DNA from: JABIBT01 sp964481835 | GTDB taxonomy: Archaea; Nanobdellota; Nanobdellia; SCGC-AAA011-G17; PNOQ01 | Assembly: GCA_964481835.1 (NCBI GenBank) | Contig: CAYZTT010000004.1 | Location: 1-46,843, forward strand | Length of the DNA stretch: 46,843 bases | Reading direction: 5' to 3' | Shown here: positions 9,601-16,560 of the stretch, in pieces | Numbering within the stretch: the stretch's first letter is position 1 | Layout: each line of letters opens with the position of its first letter | Position numbers and translations under genes: made by a program | Notes under the pieces: generated by a model | What the model saw: the letters and a program-made list of their open reading frames with translations, nothing else | Databases searched by the model: none | Told to the model about the DNA's origin: nothing

Positions 9601-12600
9601 ACTTTTGATCAATTGACCTTATCTCTTTCTACATATGGGCTTGGGATGGTGAGTTCTACGGGGGCCTTGTTTAAAGATTCGGTTATTAATGGGACTAGCT
9701 ATGGTGTATTATTCCATACCAATACAGATAACATCCGTTTTGTGGATTCTTTTCTTTATGCTCCAACTTATGGGATGAGGGAGCTTACTGGAACAGGTTG
9801 GAAAAAGAGCACATTGCTTAATACAACCTATAATGGCAATATACTCTACGCCTCTAGGGGAACAGGTGTTTTAGAGTTTCAACAATATTTGGATGTTAGG
9901 GTGAATACTACTACTGGGGATGGAATAGAGAATGCAAATGTTACCGTGTTTAATACATCTAGTGGGTTTGTTTTGGAGAATTTAACTAATTCTAGCGGAT
10001 GGATTTTAAGGCAAAATGTGACTAGTCATTTCGGAAACTATACTGTTAGGTATTTTGATAGCCCGAATAACCATACGGTGAATGTCACTCACTCAACTTA
10101 TGGGACAAACACAACTATAATAAACATTTCGGGGCCAATAATGCATGTTGTTACTTATGCTCCTCTTAGTGATCCAACAGATTATGTTCCGTTGAGGAAT
10201 ACTAGTATTGAATCTGCTATTGTTGCCTGGGTTAGTAATAATGATTCAGCCTATGAAACTCCTGAATCTAAAAAGAACTTCCTTAATAAATTTGCAATAA
10301 CCAATGACTCAGGAACGAATTGGTATACGGGATTTGTTACGAAGAATTTAAGTGAATATTCTGAGGAGAGTAGCACTCATGAGCCCCAGATGGCATTTAA
10401 TAAAGAGGGATATGGAGTTTTATCTGGAAAGCAAGGGGCGAATCTTCTTTATGCTCATGTATGGGATTATAATTATTCAAGCGGGAAATGGTTTAGTAGG
10501 GATGGAGGGCTTTTGTTTTATACTGATTCTACTTCTAGTCCCACGGTAGATATTTTTAATAATGACTCTATGATGGTTGCCCCGTATAATTCTGAGGGGG
10601 TTGCCCCTTATTTTTCTAACTCTTCAGATAGGGGTGGTATCTGGGGGACCTGGGCAGAAACAAACAATACATACAATGCGGAGGCAGATTTTAGAATTTC
10701 TGCGTTTACTTATCTGAGTGATGGAGATGGGCTACTAGTGTTTTTGGATGTGGATAACAATGTATACCAATCTTATAGGTGGTATAATGATACGGGGGTA
10801 TGGGGGTATGAAGGGGAGGTTGCAAATTCTTCTACGGCAGGAACTCAAATTTCTCATGGAGATATAACTGCTTACCCTGGAGGGGGGGCTTATTTTGTGT
10901 GGGCAAACACAAGCTCATCAGAGGACCCTGTTTATTCGAGATATTATGATGGGGACGAATGGTCTACCACTGCTTTGATAGATGGTTCATCAAATTATTT
11001 TTATCTTAATAGGCCAGTCGTAAGCTGTGGAGAAGAGGAGAGGTGTCTTGCGATATGGCCAGATACAGTTAATGGATTGGAGTATGCTTATCTAGAAGGA
11101 GGGATATCTAAACCCTCTTGGAGTGCTCAAAACCAGAATGTTGGTGGAGGGATCTGGGGTGAAGCAGTTTTTAAAAATAGGTCGAATTATGAGATCGCGG
11201 TAGATTCTGTTGGGAATGCATTATTATGTTATATTGATAGTGCGGATCAAAAATTAAAGACTACGCGGTTTTTATGGAGTATGAAGTTGTGGTCCAATCC
11301 AGCAATTGTGACCACTGATGTAAATAACTTTACGGCCAGGGGGGATGGGACTGGATGCGATATTAAATTGTTTGATAATAGCACTAATCCTTTGGAACCT
11401 CCTACAAATTCTGCACCGGTGTTAGATGGAATTTTGGTAGAAGAACAAAAAGTAGGGAGCAGTGAAACACAAACAGTTAATCCATTTAGTTTAAGCCCGC
11501 CTGCTGTTTCAGATGGAGATAACGATATACTCCAATTTGTTTGCTGTGTTGATGAGAGTGATAGCTGTACGCCTTCATTGGCTTTGAATAATTGTACGGG
11601 GAGTGGACATTCAAATGTTGGTCCTGCGGGAGATTATTCTGGGATGGATTGTGCGTTTACCGTTGAGGAGGGTCCAGCCACAAAATTTGTCAGATGCGCT
11701 ACTTATGACTTGGAAGATTACAGCACAATACGATCCGATAGCTATACTATAAATGCCCGCCCAGATTCACTAACTCCTAATTTGGAGGGGGCCGGGGGTA
11801 CGAATCGAACACATGAGCTGTTGAATTGCACCGGGAACCTTACGGATTTTGATGGAGACCCAATGAATGTAACTGTTACATGGTCAAATCAAACTCTGGG
11901 AGGGAGTGAGTTCTTACAACATGTGAAGTATAATGAGAGTTATCCTAATGGAACAATGTTTAATGCGACTTATGATTCTAATGGAACGCGGTGGGGAGAT
12001 GTATATGTGTGCAACATAGCTGTGGAAGATGCATGGAACAGTGCTCCAGGAGGACCTGCATCTAATCAAATGAATATTACAAATACTCCTCCAGAGAGAC
12101 CTACATTATTGACTCCAACAAATAAAAATACTACCGTATTTGATAGAACTCCTTTATTCAATTGGACAAATTCTACAGATGTAGATGTTGCTGAGGGGAG
12201 AGAGCAAACCATTGTGTATAACGTTAGTGCTAACTATGGGGATTTTGGGGAGGGGCTTAATCCCGTATTTTATTTGCCCACAGGGAATGGAGGATTAGAT
12301 GACTATTACATTCCGAGCAACCCCATAGATGTAGATACTGATGTCTACTGGTTTGTTGACGTGAGCGATGGTTATGATGCTAATGAATCTGTGGTCTGGA
12401 ATTTCACCATAGAATCGAGGTTGGATATTGTTTTGACTAGTGATGAAGTTGCATTTGGAAGTATGGCCATAGGGGAGAACGATAATACTACTGATAAGGA
12501 CCCAACCCCCTTTGTTATGGAAAATCAAGGAAATGTGATAATGGATGTAAATCTTAGCGCCACGGAGCTATTCTCAACTAGTGGATTGGGCAATTCAAGT

Positions 12601-12825
12601 TATCAATTTAAGATAGATGAAAGTGAAGCGGATTCTTTCAACACTACTGGCTCTGTTATGGATTGGGCATTTATGCCTACGGGGATGATATTGGCTGTTG
12701 ATTCCTTGTATTATGAGAGTGTTAATGATACTGCGGAGTGTCATATCAATATTACTATCCCTCCTTATGAGCCGGCAGGGGATGCAAAATCAAGTGTAAC
12801 CTTTACTAGCATAATTGGAGAATGA
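6649..12825 (+). CDS. giant surface protein with parallel beta-helix and propeller-like regions
   Basis: A 2058-residue protein starting with TTG (in-frame TGA at 6628; gagggg site upstream). Residues 1-42 are a basic cytoplasmic-looking segment (VYKKYIKRDGKIFGPYYF); a membrane helix follows at about 45-68, then a Glu-rich linker to about 200. Residues about 490-1075 form a right-handed parallel beta-helix of the NosD/pectate-lyase type, shown by recurring N-N-T-I / G-I-Y-L turns. Then come a carboxypeptidase-regulatory-like segment (GDGIENANVTVF), a BNR/propeller-like region (about 1180-1590) and Ig-like domains to the C-terminus, which has no anchor. It is therefore held by its N-terminal helix with the bulk outside. 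Sequons are very frequent. Such proteins usually bind or process polysaccharide or form surface fibres; enzymatic activity cannot be claimed. The stop overlaps the next gene by 4 nt. Confidence 0.88.
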   Translation: MVYKKYIKRDGKIFGPYYFKSVRDKNGKVKSVYLGTENPTKRSLPTLSLAVLLVLFLVLGTFGFFAYQGFQIAEVVESLEEERVEEIDIVEEDLEGKLGEEVEIEEILEEEPDIVIENESSELEIEINESLVVNETEINESETLEENSSYVVENDSEEISIEDNISVEGNSNQENETIEDVIEEPMFEEDIQSDISLRNLGVVINQPVIWEKNLRLSETLEDYSVHVPTGAFDVEVYEIVENEEILIFEEIREDMNLITGNVVFDFFEGLFGFTGNVVLEKETVTLKKAPKEFLIRYSTEGPRANESIIDASRKKMVVEGEEFEDVLVYSYLDNVPVGSAKIYHAGEEIEVVEKDLDEDGLIDYIEWKLLKLNGKDEFEISIIVLNVQSYPAVGGNWTVEFNTTGTADLKIRPINGTTWSLDNESGVDMQFLDLRCGEKSLDYLWVNDSVLVENYSCEDIGYEISMIFTDDKHYLEFDFGGQKAYAKNDVLSCGDVISSSGTVVLENDLIGCTGTGVEINADHVDFNCDGHTIAGNGDTGNYAVYINYEDNVTVRNCLLRNFSDGVIITGDDTEVINNTIMNIFDTGVYAYDGDNMNITNNTIKDYQSGGSARGVYRKYFDNSEISNNIFTNLTDGSSGVGIHLDRTEATCSGNNIFGNVMTGARWGFFVSECSDMDIYNNTAYDNGENGIYIYGNNTRLTVRDNIIYTTAGSQNTGIFITNTTVVGDEPTNNSIRNNIIYDHTATAGIYLRGGLANDNNITNNTIYENLYGIYLRDTSKNLIEGNEIYDNLDRGILLNYDSENNTILNNSFYNTNGASPEMLYGIRLEGTYRNEIKYNTFKNFTTSSTMGIRMANDDCDYNVIENNSFIQNYYPIWNQGGDYNNISYNNFSSDITGSRGPTTDGSDGAKENRFVNNKFTTTTESGSTYGYYLRYCHNCTLLDHNIPDTHDYSAYIRNTEGVNVTNFTANDAAFYNLYLNGANGTFDQLTLSLSTYGLGMVSSTGALFKDSVINGTSYGVLFHTNTDNIRFVDSFLYAPTYGMRELTGTGWKKSTLLNTTYNGNILYASRGTGVLEFQQYLDVRVNTTTGDGIENANVTVFNTSSGFVLENLTNSSGWILRQNVTSHFGNYTVRYFDSPNNHTVNVTHSTYGTNTTIINISGPIMHVVTYAPLSDPTDYVPLRNTSIESAIVAWVSNNDSAYETPESKKNFLNKFAITNDSGTNWYTGFVTKNLSEYSEESSTHEPQMAFNKEGYGVLSGKQGANLLYAHVWDYNYSSGKWFSRDGGLLFYTDSTSSPTVDIFNNDSMMVAPYNSEGVAPYFSNSSDRGGIWGTWAETNNTYNAEADFRISAFTYLSDGDGLLVFLDVDNNVYQSYRWYNDTGVWGYEGEVANSSTAGTQISHGDITAYPGGGAYFVWANTSSSEDPVYSRYYDGDEWSTTALIDGSSNYFYLNRPVVSCGEEERCLAIWPDTVNGLEYAYLEGGISKPSWSAQNQNVGGGIWGEAVFKNRSNYEIAVDSVGNALLCYIDSADQKLKTTRFLWSMKLWSNPAIVTTDVNNFTARGDGTGCDIKLFDNSTNPLEPPTNSAPVLDGILVEEQKVGSSETQTVNPFSLSPPAVSDGDNDILQFVCCVDESDSCTPSLALNNCTGSGHSNVGPAGDYSGMDCAFTVEEGPATKFVRCATYDLEDYSTIRSDSYTINARPDSLTPNLEGAGGTNRTHELLNCTGNLTDFDGDPMNVTVTWSNQTLGGSEFLQHVKYNESYPNGTMFNATYDSNGTRWGDVYVCNIAVEDAWNSAPGGPASNQMNITNTPPERPTLLTPTNKNTTVFDRTPLFNWTNSTDVDVAEGREQTIVYNVSANYGDFGEGLNPVFYLPTGNGGLDDYYIPSNPIDVDTDVYWFVDVSDGYDANESVVWNFTIESRLDIVLTSDEVAFGSMAIGENDNTTDKDPTPFVMENQGNVIMDVNLSATELFSTSGLGNSSYQFKIDESEADSFNTTGSVMDWAFMPTGMILAVDSLYYESVNDTAECHINITIPPYEPAGDAKSSVTFTSIIGE

Positions 12826-14024
12826 GATTGAGAAATAAAATTGGAAAGGGAATGATTTTTTTAGTTTTCATTGTATTAGTTTCACAAGGAGTCTATTCAT
12901 TGGGAGTGGCCCCGGCAAGGAATACAATTGAATTTGAGCCTGAGTTTGAAGAAGAATTTGATATGAAAATTTACAATAGTGCGTATAAGGATATGAAGGT
13001 TAGGATTTATGCTGAAGGAGATTTGGGCGAGGATATAGAACTGGATCAAACGGAATTAATTTTTTCTTCGGATGAGGAATACAAGGTTGTGAGATATAAA
13101 GTTAAGTTGCCTAGAAAACTTGATCCTCCAGGGGACCATATGAATAATATTGTAATTAGGGAGGTCCCGATTGATTCTGATTCAGAAGGGGCAGTGATAG
13201 GTTCTAGTGTTGCAGTAGTTCACCAAATTGTGGTTAAGGTGCCCTATCCGGGAATATACGCAATTGCGGAATTAAGAATTCTTGAATCTAGGAGTTTGGA
13301 TAAGGTAGATTTTGTTGCAAGTGTTAGCAATTTAGGATCGGACAAGATTGATGCTGCAAGAGGATTAATCGATATTTATGATTCTAATAACCAGTTGGTT
13401 GTTAGTTTGGAAACTAATTTGGATTCGGTAAACTCAAAACAAACTAACGGGTTGGCCGCTACTTGGGATAAAGATGTTGAGCTGGGAAAATATTTGGCTA
13501 AGCTTACTTTGACTTATGATGGGCAGGTGGCTGAAGATCAGAGAGAATTCTATGTTGGAAAATTGTTTGTAGATATAATCGATATAGTTGTTGAAGGATT
13601 TAGGCTGGGAGAGATTGCTAAATTTGTAATATTGGTTGAAAACCAATGGCCTGACCAGATAAATGATGTCTACACAGAGTTTGTATTTTCTAAAATGGGG
13701 CAGGAAGTTGCAATAGTGAAAAGTGCCTCTGAGACTATTGATGCTTTATTTACTGGAGAATTAATAGCATATTGGGATACAGTTGGAGTGGAAGAAGGGA
13801 TATATGATACGGTAATTAACCTACATTATAACGACCAGAAGATTGAAAAAGATATGAAAACCTACGTTGGAATAGATTCGATTACGTTTGACCTGTTTGG
13901 GGCAGGTGCGGTAATTGCAGACACTGGGGGACTAGATAAAATGAACCTTGCAATCATTGCAGTTATCGTATTGTTGTTGGCTAACTTGGGATGGTTCATT
14001 TATTTCAAGAAATTTAAAAAATGA
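12822..14024 (+). CDS. secreted membrane-anchored protein with Ig-like domains
   Basis: A 400-residue protein with an N-terminal signal sequence (MIFLVFIVLVSQGVYS, then LGVAPARNTIEF), beta-rich domains resembling the cell-surface NEW1/CARDB kind (VPYPGIYAIAELRIL, LGKYLAKLTLTYDGQ) and a C-terminal anchor (LAIIAVIVLLLANLGWFIYF) followed by Lys. The ATG overlaps the stop of the 2058-residue gene (ATGA), so the two are translationally coupled and may act as a pair: an N-terminally anchored giant and a C-terminally anchored partner. No catalytic motif is visible. Similar short anchored proteins occur next to large surface proteins in DPANN genomes; role unknown. Confidence 0.82.
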   Translation: MRLRNKIGKGMIFLVFIVLVSQGVYSLGVAPARNTIEFEPEFEEEFDMKIYNSAYKDMKVRIYAEGDLGEDIELDQTELIFSSDEEYKVVRYKVKLPRKLDPPGDHMNNIVIREVPIDSDSEGAVIGSSVAVVHQIVVKVPYPGIYAIAELRILESRSLDKVDFVASVSNLGSDKIDAARGLIDIYDSNNQLVVSLETNLDSVNSKQTNGLAATWDKDVELGKYLAKLTLTYDGQVAEDQREFYVGKLFVDIIDIVVEGFRLGEIAKFVILVENQWPDQINDVYTEFVFSKMGQEVAIVKSASETIDALFTGELIAYWDTVGVEEGIYDTVINLHYNDQKIEKDMKTYVGIDSITFDLFGAGAVIADTGGLDKMNLAIIAVIVLLLANLGWFIYFKKFKK

Positions 14025-15100
14025 AGAAATATATATTTGTGTTTGGAAGGAATCCGAAGCTATCGTATGCAGAATTAATTAGCTATTTTGAGAACTTTAA
14101 TTTTAAATATAAATTGGAATATTCTATGGGAAAAGTTGCTATTTTTTCCGTGAATAAAGAAGTTAATATTTCTGAATTGGGGGGGGCAGTTAAAATTGCA
14201 GAGGTTATTCTGGAAAAAGAGATTAAGGATGCAGATTTTTATTTAGGCAGTAAAAACAAAATAAATTATGCGATTAGCTCTTATAATGATAAGAAGTTAT
14301 TAAATAAATTTGAGGATTATCTGGGGGAGTGGTTCAAGAAAGAGAAAATAAAAGCTATGAGGAAGAGAAATAAAGAATCTGATTTTTCCCCTAAGGAATT
14401 GGGGAATGTTGAGGAGTTTATTGTTTGTGATAGCTATATTGGAAGGACTGTCTCAGTCTCTAATCCTAAAGAATATAAGAAACGAGATCGGGAGCGGGAG
14501 TACAATGATTTCATTAGGAGCATGTCAATAAGGCTGGCGAAGATTCTAATCAATTTGAGCATGGGCCGGAAAGGGAAGAAATTATTGGATCCTTTCTGCG
14601 GTGTTGGAATTCTTTTGGAAGAATGTATCTATGAAGGAATTGAGTGTGTTGGCGTTGAGATTGATGACAAGATTAGAATGAATGCACTGAAGAACCTGAA
14701 AAGTTTAAGGAAACGAACAGAATTTAAAGTTATTAAAGGAGACTCTGCCAAAATAGATAAATTTGTGAATAAGGTGGATTGTGTTGCCAGTGAGCCCTAT
14801 TTGGGACCTTACCTAAAGAAAAGACCTAAGAGGGAAGATGCAATCAAGATAATTAGGCAGTTAGATAAACTGTATTTAGAATTTTTTATTAATTTGAAAA
14901 AAATTTTGAAAAAGGATGGACGGGTGGCCATGATATTCCCAATAATTATTGCCACGAATAAGAAAGAATACCGGTTGAATCTAGATAGGATTTTGAGCGA
15001 ATCTAAGCTTAAAATTTCTAAATTGGGGGATGTTGAGTTCCCAATTCCGTATGCTGAGAAGAAAGGGGTAATTGGACGAGAAATCTATGTTTTGGAATGA
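14021..15100 (+). CDS. TRM11/TrmG10-like RNA methyltransferase
   Basis: A 359-residue Rossmann-fold methyltransferase. The N-terminal 150 residues (YIFVFGRNPKLSYAELISYF) match the RNA-binding region seen in TRM11-type enzymes. The SAM-binding motif is DPFCGVGILLEE, followed by GVEID and a conserved KGDSAKI. The catalytic (N/D)PP(Y/F) motif is replaced by SEPYLGP, as in a subset of TRM11-like proteins. Expected role is N2-methylation of a guanosine in tRNA, near position 10, but the altered motif IV makes substrate and even activity uncertain. It overlaps the surface-protein gene upstream by 4 nt, an unexpected operon partner. Confidence 0.8.
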   Translation: MKKYIFVFGRNPKLSYAELISYFENFNFKYKLEYSMGKVAIFSVNKEVNISELGGAVKIAEVILEKEIKDADFYLGSKNKINYAISSYNDKKLLNKFEDYLGEWFKKEKIKAMRKRNKESDFSPKELGNVEEFIVCDSYIGRTVSVSNPKEYKKRDREREYNDFIRSMSIRLAKILINLSMGRKGKKLLDPFCGVGILLEECIYEGIECVGVEIDDKIRMNALKNLKSLRKRTEFKVIKGDSAKIDKFVNKVDCVASEPYLGPYLKKRPKREDAIKIIRQLDKLYLEFFINLKKILKKDGRVAMIFPIIIATNKKEYRLNLDRILSESKLKISKLGDVEFPIPYAEKKGVIGREIYVLE

Positions 15101-15110
15101 TTTATAAGTT
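15101..15110 (+). promoter_or_regulatory. TATA box for the Cas4-like gene
   Basis: tttataagtt directly follows the stop codon of the methyltransferase and lies 21-30 nt before the ATG at 15131, the spacing expected for a leaderless archaeal mRNA. Confidence 0.65.
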
Positions 15111-15130
15111 TTTAAGTACTCTCTGTTTCT

Positions 15131-15943
15131 ATGAAACCTATACCAGTTAGCTGGATCTCTACCTACTTGTATTGTAAAAGGAAATTATATTTGGAAGAGG
15201 TTAAGGAGATGAGGGTTCCCCACAATAAATATGTTATAAAGGGCAATATTAGACATAAGATTTTTGATAGGATTAACACTATTGATGAGGAAATTGTTAG
15301 ATCTATTAAAACTTTTATGAAAAAAGAAGATATATTGATGTTATTTAGGAAAAGATATTTTGAGGAAGTTAATAAAATTTTGAAAGAGGATGTTATGAAG
15401 TTATCTAGTATTGGTTTGAATACTACTGATTATTTTCATGAGATTTGGAAAAGTATTTTGGCTGAAGCTACTTTAAGGTCAGAGAATATTTTCGGGTTCT
15501 TGGTTAAAGAGAAAGTTTATTCTGCAGAGCTGTGGGCCAAATTATTCCCCAAATATCTTAGTGAGGTAGAACTAGAGAATGAGGACCTTAAGGGAATAAT
15601 AGATCGAATTGAAGTATACCCTAGTGGCGTTATTCCAGTGGAGCTTAAATCTAGTAAGGGGCCAAAGGAGGGTGTTTGGCCAGGAGATAGGGTTCAGGTA
15701 GAGAGTTATATGATATTGGCTGAAGGCGAGTTTGGTAGAAAAGTAAGCCATGGATTTGTTAATTATCTTGAATCTGGGGAAATCAGGCGAGTTCCCAATA
15801 ACGAATTTGTCAAGGACTTTGTTGGAGGGATATTGGATAACATTGAGGAAACACTTAAGGGCAAACTTCCTGATTTTGTTAAAAATAAGAATAAATGTAC
15901 TCGTTGTCCTTTGAAAGATAAATGTTATGCGACTAAGGCGTGA
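15131..15943 (+). CDS. cas4: Cas4-like PD-(D/E)XK nuclease with Fe-S cluster cysteines
   Basis: A 270-residue protein with the full Cas4/RecB-type set: Cys15 in YCKRKLYLE; His42 in GNIRHKIFD; Asp158 in GIIDRIEV; Glu171 and Lys173 in PVELKSS; the QVESYM motif (189-194); and the C-terminal cysteines 256, 259 and 265 (CTRCPLKDKC) that with Cys15 would bind a 4Fe-4S cluster. Cas4 enzymes are single-strand DNA exonucleases that trim CRISPR prespacers. No CRISPR array or other cas gene is in this window, so this is a solo Cas4-like nuclease, probably in repair or defence. It has its own TATA box and converges with the minus-strand kinase-like gene, overlapping it by 11 nt. Confidence 0.85.
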   Translation: MKPIPVSWISTYLYCKRKLYLEEVKEMRVPHNKYVIKGNIRHKIFDRINTIDEEIVRSIKTFMKKEDILMLFRKRYFEEVNKILKEDVMKLSSIGLNTTDYFHEIWKSILAEATLRSENIFGFLVKEKVYSAELWAKLFPKYLSEVELENEDLKGIIDRIEVYPSGVIPVELKSSKGPKEGVWPGDRVQVESYMILAEGEFGRKVSHGFVNYLESGEIRRVPNNEFVKDFVGGILDNIEETLKGKLPDFVKNKNKCTRCPLKDKCYATKA

Positions 15944-16523
15944 CGAGATTTAGTATTTCTTTAAATGCCTTTTCTGTTTGAAATTTTTTGTAATTCTTTA
16001 GAACTTCTACCTTATTTTTCATAAATTTTGTTATAATTAAAAATTGGCAGAATTGGGTTACGTTTTTTGGTTTTTCTGTGTGGTATGCACGCTCGAAATC
16101 AATTATGGTAACTTTTGGATACTTTACGAAGATGTGTTTTAATGGCCTTGTGAATTCTAGTTTATTTATTTTTAGTTTATCTAAAACTCTAGCTTGCTTT
16201 AAGATGTTTATTATTACTTTCTTCCTTTTCTCTTTGGATTTTTCTTTTTTGAGATATTCTGGAAGAAACATACCCTCTATATAATTATAAATTAAATAAC
16301 CTTTCCCACTTTTTACTAATGTGGGGCCGATTTTATGCTTATTTAACTCCTTCAAGAATTTTATTTCGTTTTTTATTCTTTCTTTTGCTTCTGAGTTGGG
16401 ATTTTTTGTTTTTATGGAAACCTTATGGTTGTTTAGGGTCCCGGTGTAGATTATGCCTCTTTTTCCCTTTGATAGGTATTCGATATCCTTGATATTTTTT
16501 GGGATATTCATATTTACCTTCAT
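15933..16523 (-). CDS. small archaeal protein-kinase-fold protein
   Basis: A 196-residue kinase-like protein. A glycine-rich start (LSKGKRGIIYTG), the beta-3 lysine (VSIKTKNP), the alpha-C glutamate (NEIKFLKEL), a hinge-like YNYIEG and the metal-binding DFG equivalent IIDFERA are visible. The catalytic HRD-type loop is not recognisable; the place holds EFTRPLKHIFV, a pattern I associate with a group of small archaeal putative Ser/Thr kinases distinct from Bud32 and RIO. Activity is therefore plausible but unproven. It is read toward the Cas4-like gene and away from the prenyltransferase-fold gene. It is basic (many Lys), possibly for RNA or ribosome contact. Confidence 0.75.
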   Translation of the reverse strand: MKVNMNIPKNIKDIEYLSKGKRGIIYTGTLNNHKVSIKTKNPNSEAKERIKNEIKFLKELNKHKIGPTLVKSGKGYLIYNYIEGMFLPEYLKKEKSKEKRKKVIINILKQARVLDKLKINKLEFTRPLKHIFVKYPKVTIIDFERAYHTEKPKNVTQFCQFLIITKFMKNKVEVLKNYKKFQTEKAFKEILNLVTP

Positions 16524-16530
16524 AGAAACT

Positions 16531-16540
16531 TTTTTAAATA
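16531..16540 (+). promoter_or_regulatory. TATA box for the toroid-fold surface protein
   Basis: tttttaaata lies 21-30 nt before ATG 16561, giving a leaderless mRNA. The element sits in the 37-nt gap shared with the divergent kinase-like gene. Confidence 0.6.
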
Positions 16541-16560
16541 ATTTGCCCTTATTTCTTCTT

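Noticed and set aside
3966..12825. Insertion sequence or transposon remnants in the surface-protein block
   Set aside because: No transposase motifs, terminal inverted repeats or target duplications were seen; repeats there are protein-domain repeats.
15101..16523. CRISPR array near the Cas4-like gene
   Set aside because: I looked for regularly spaced direct repeats on both sides and found none; neighbouring DNA is coding.
16531..16541. Shared bidirectional TATA box for the kinase-like gene
   Set aside because: On the minus strand it lies only about 13 nt from the kinase ATG, too close for a start 25 nt downstream.
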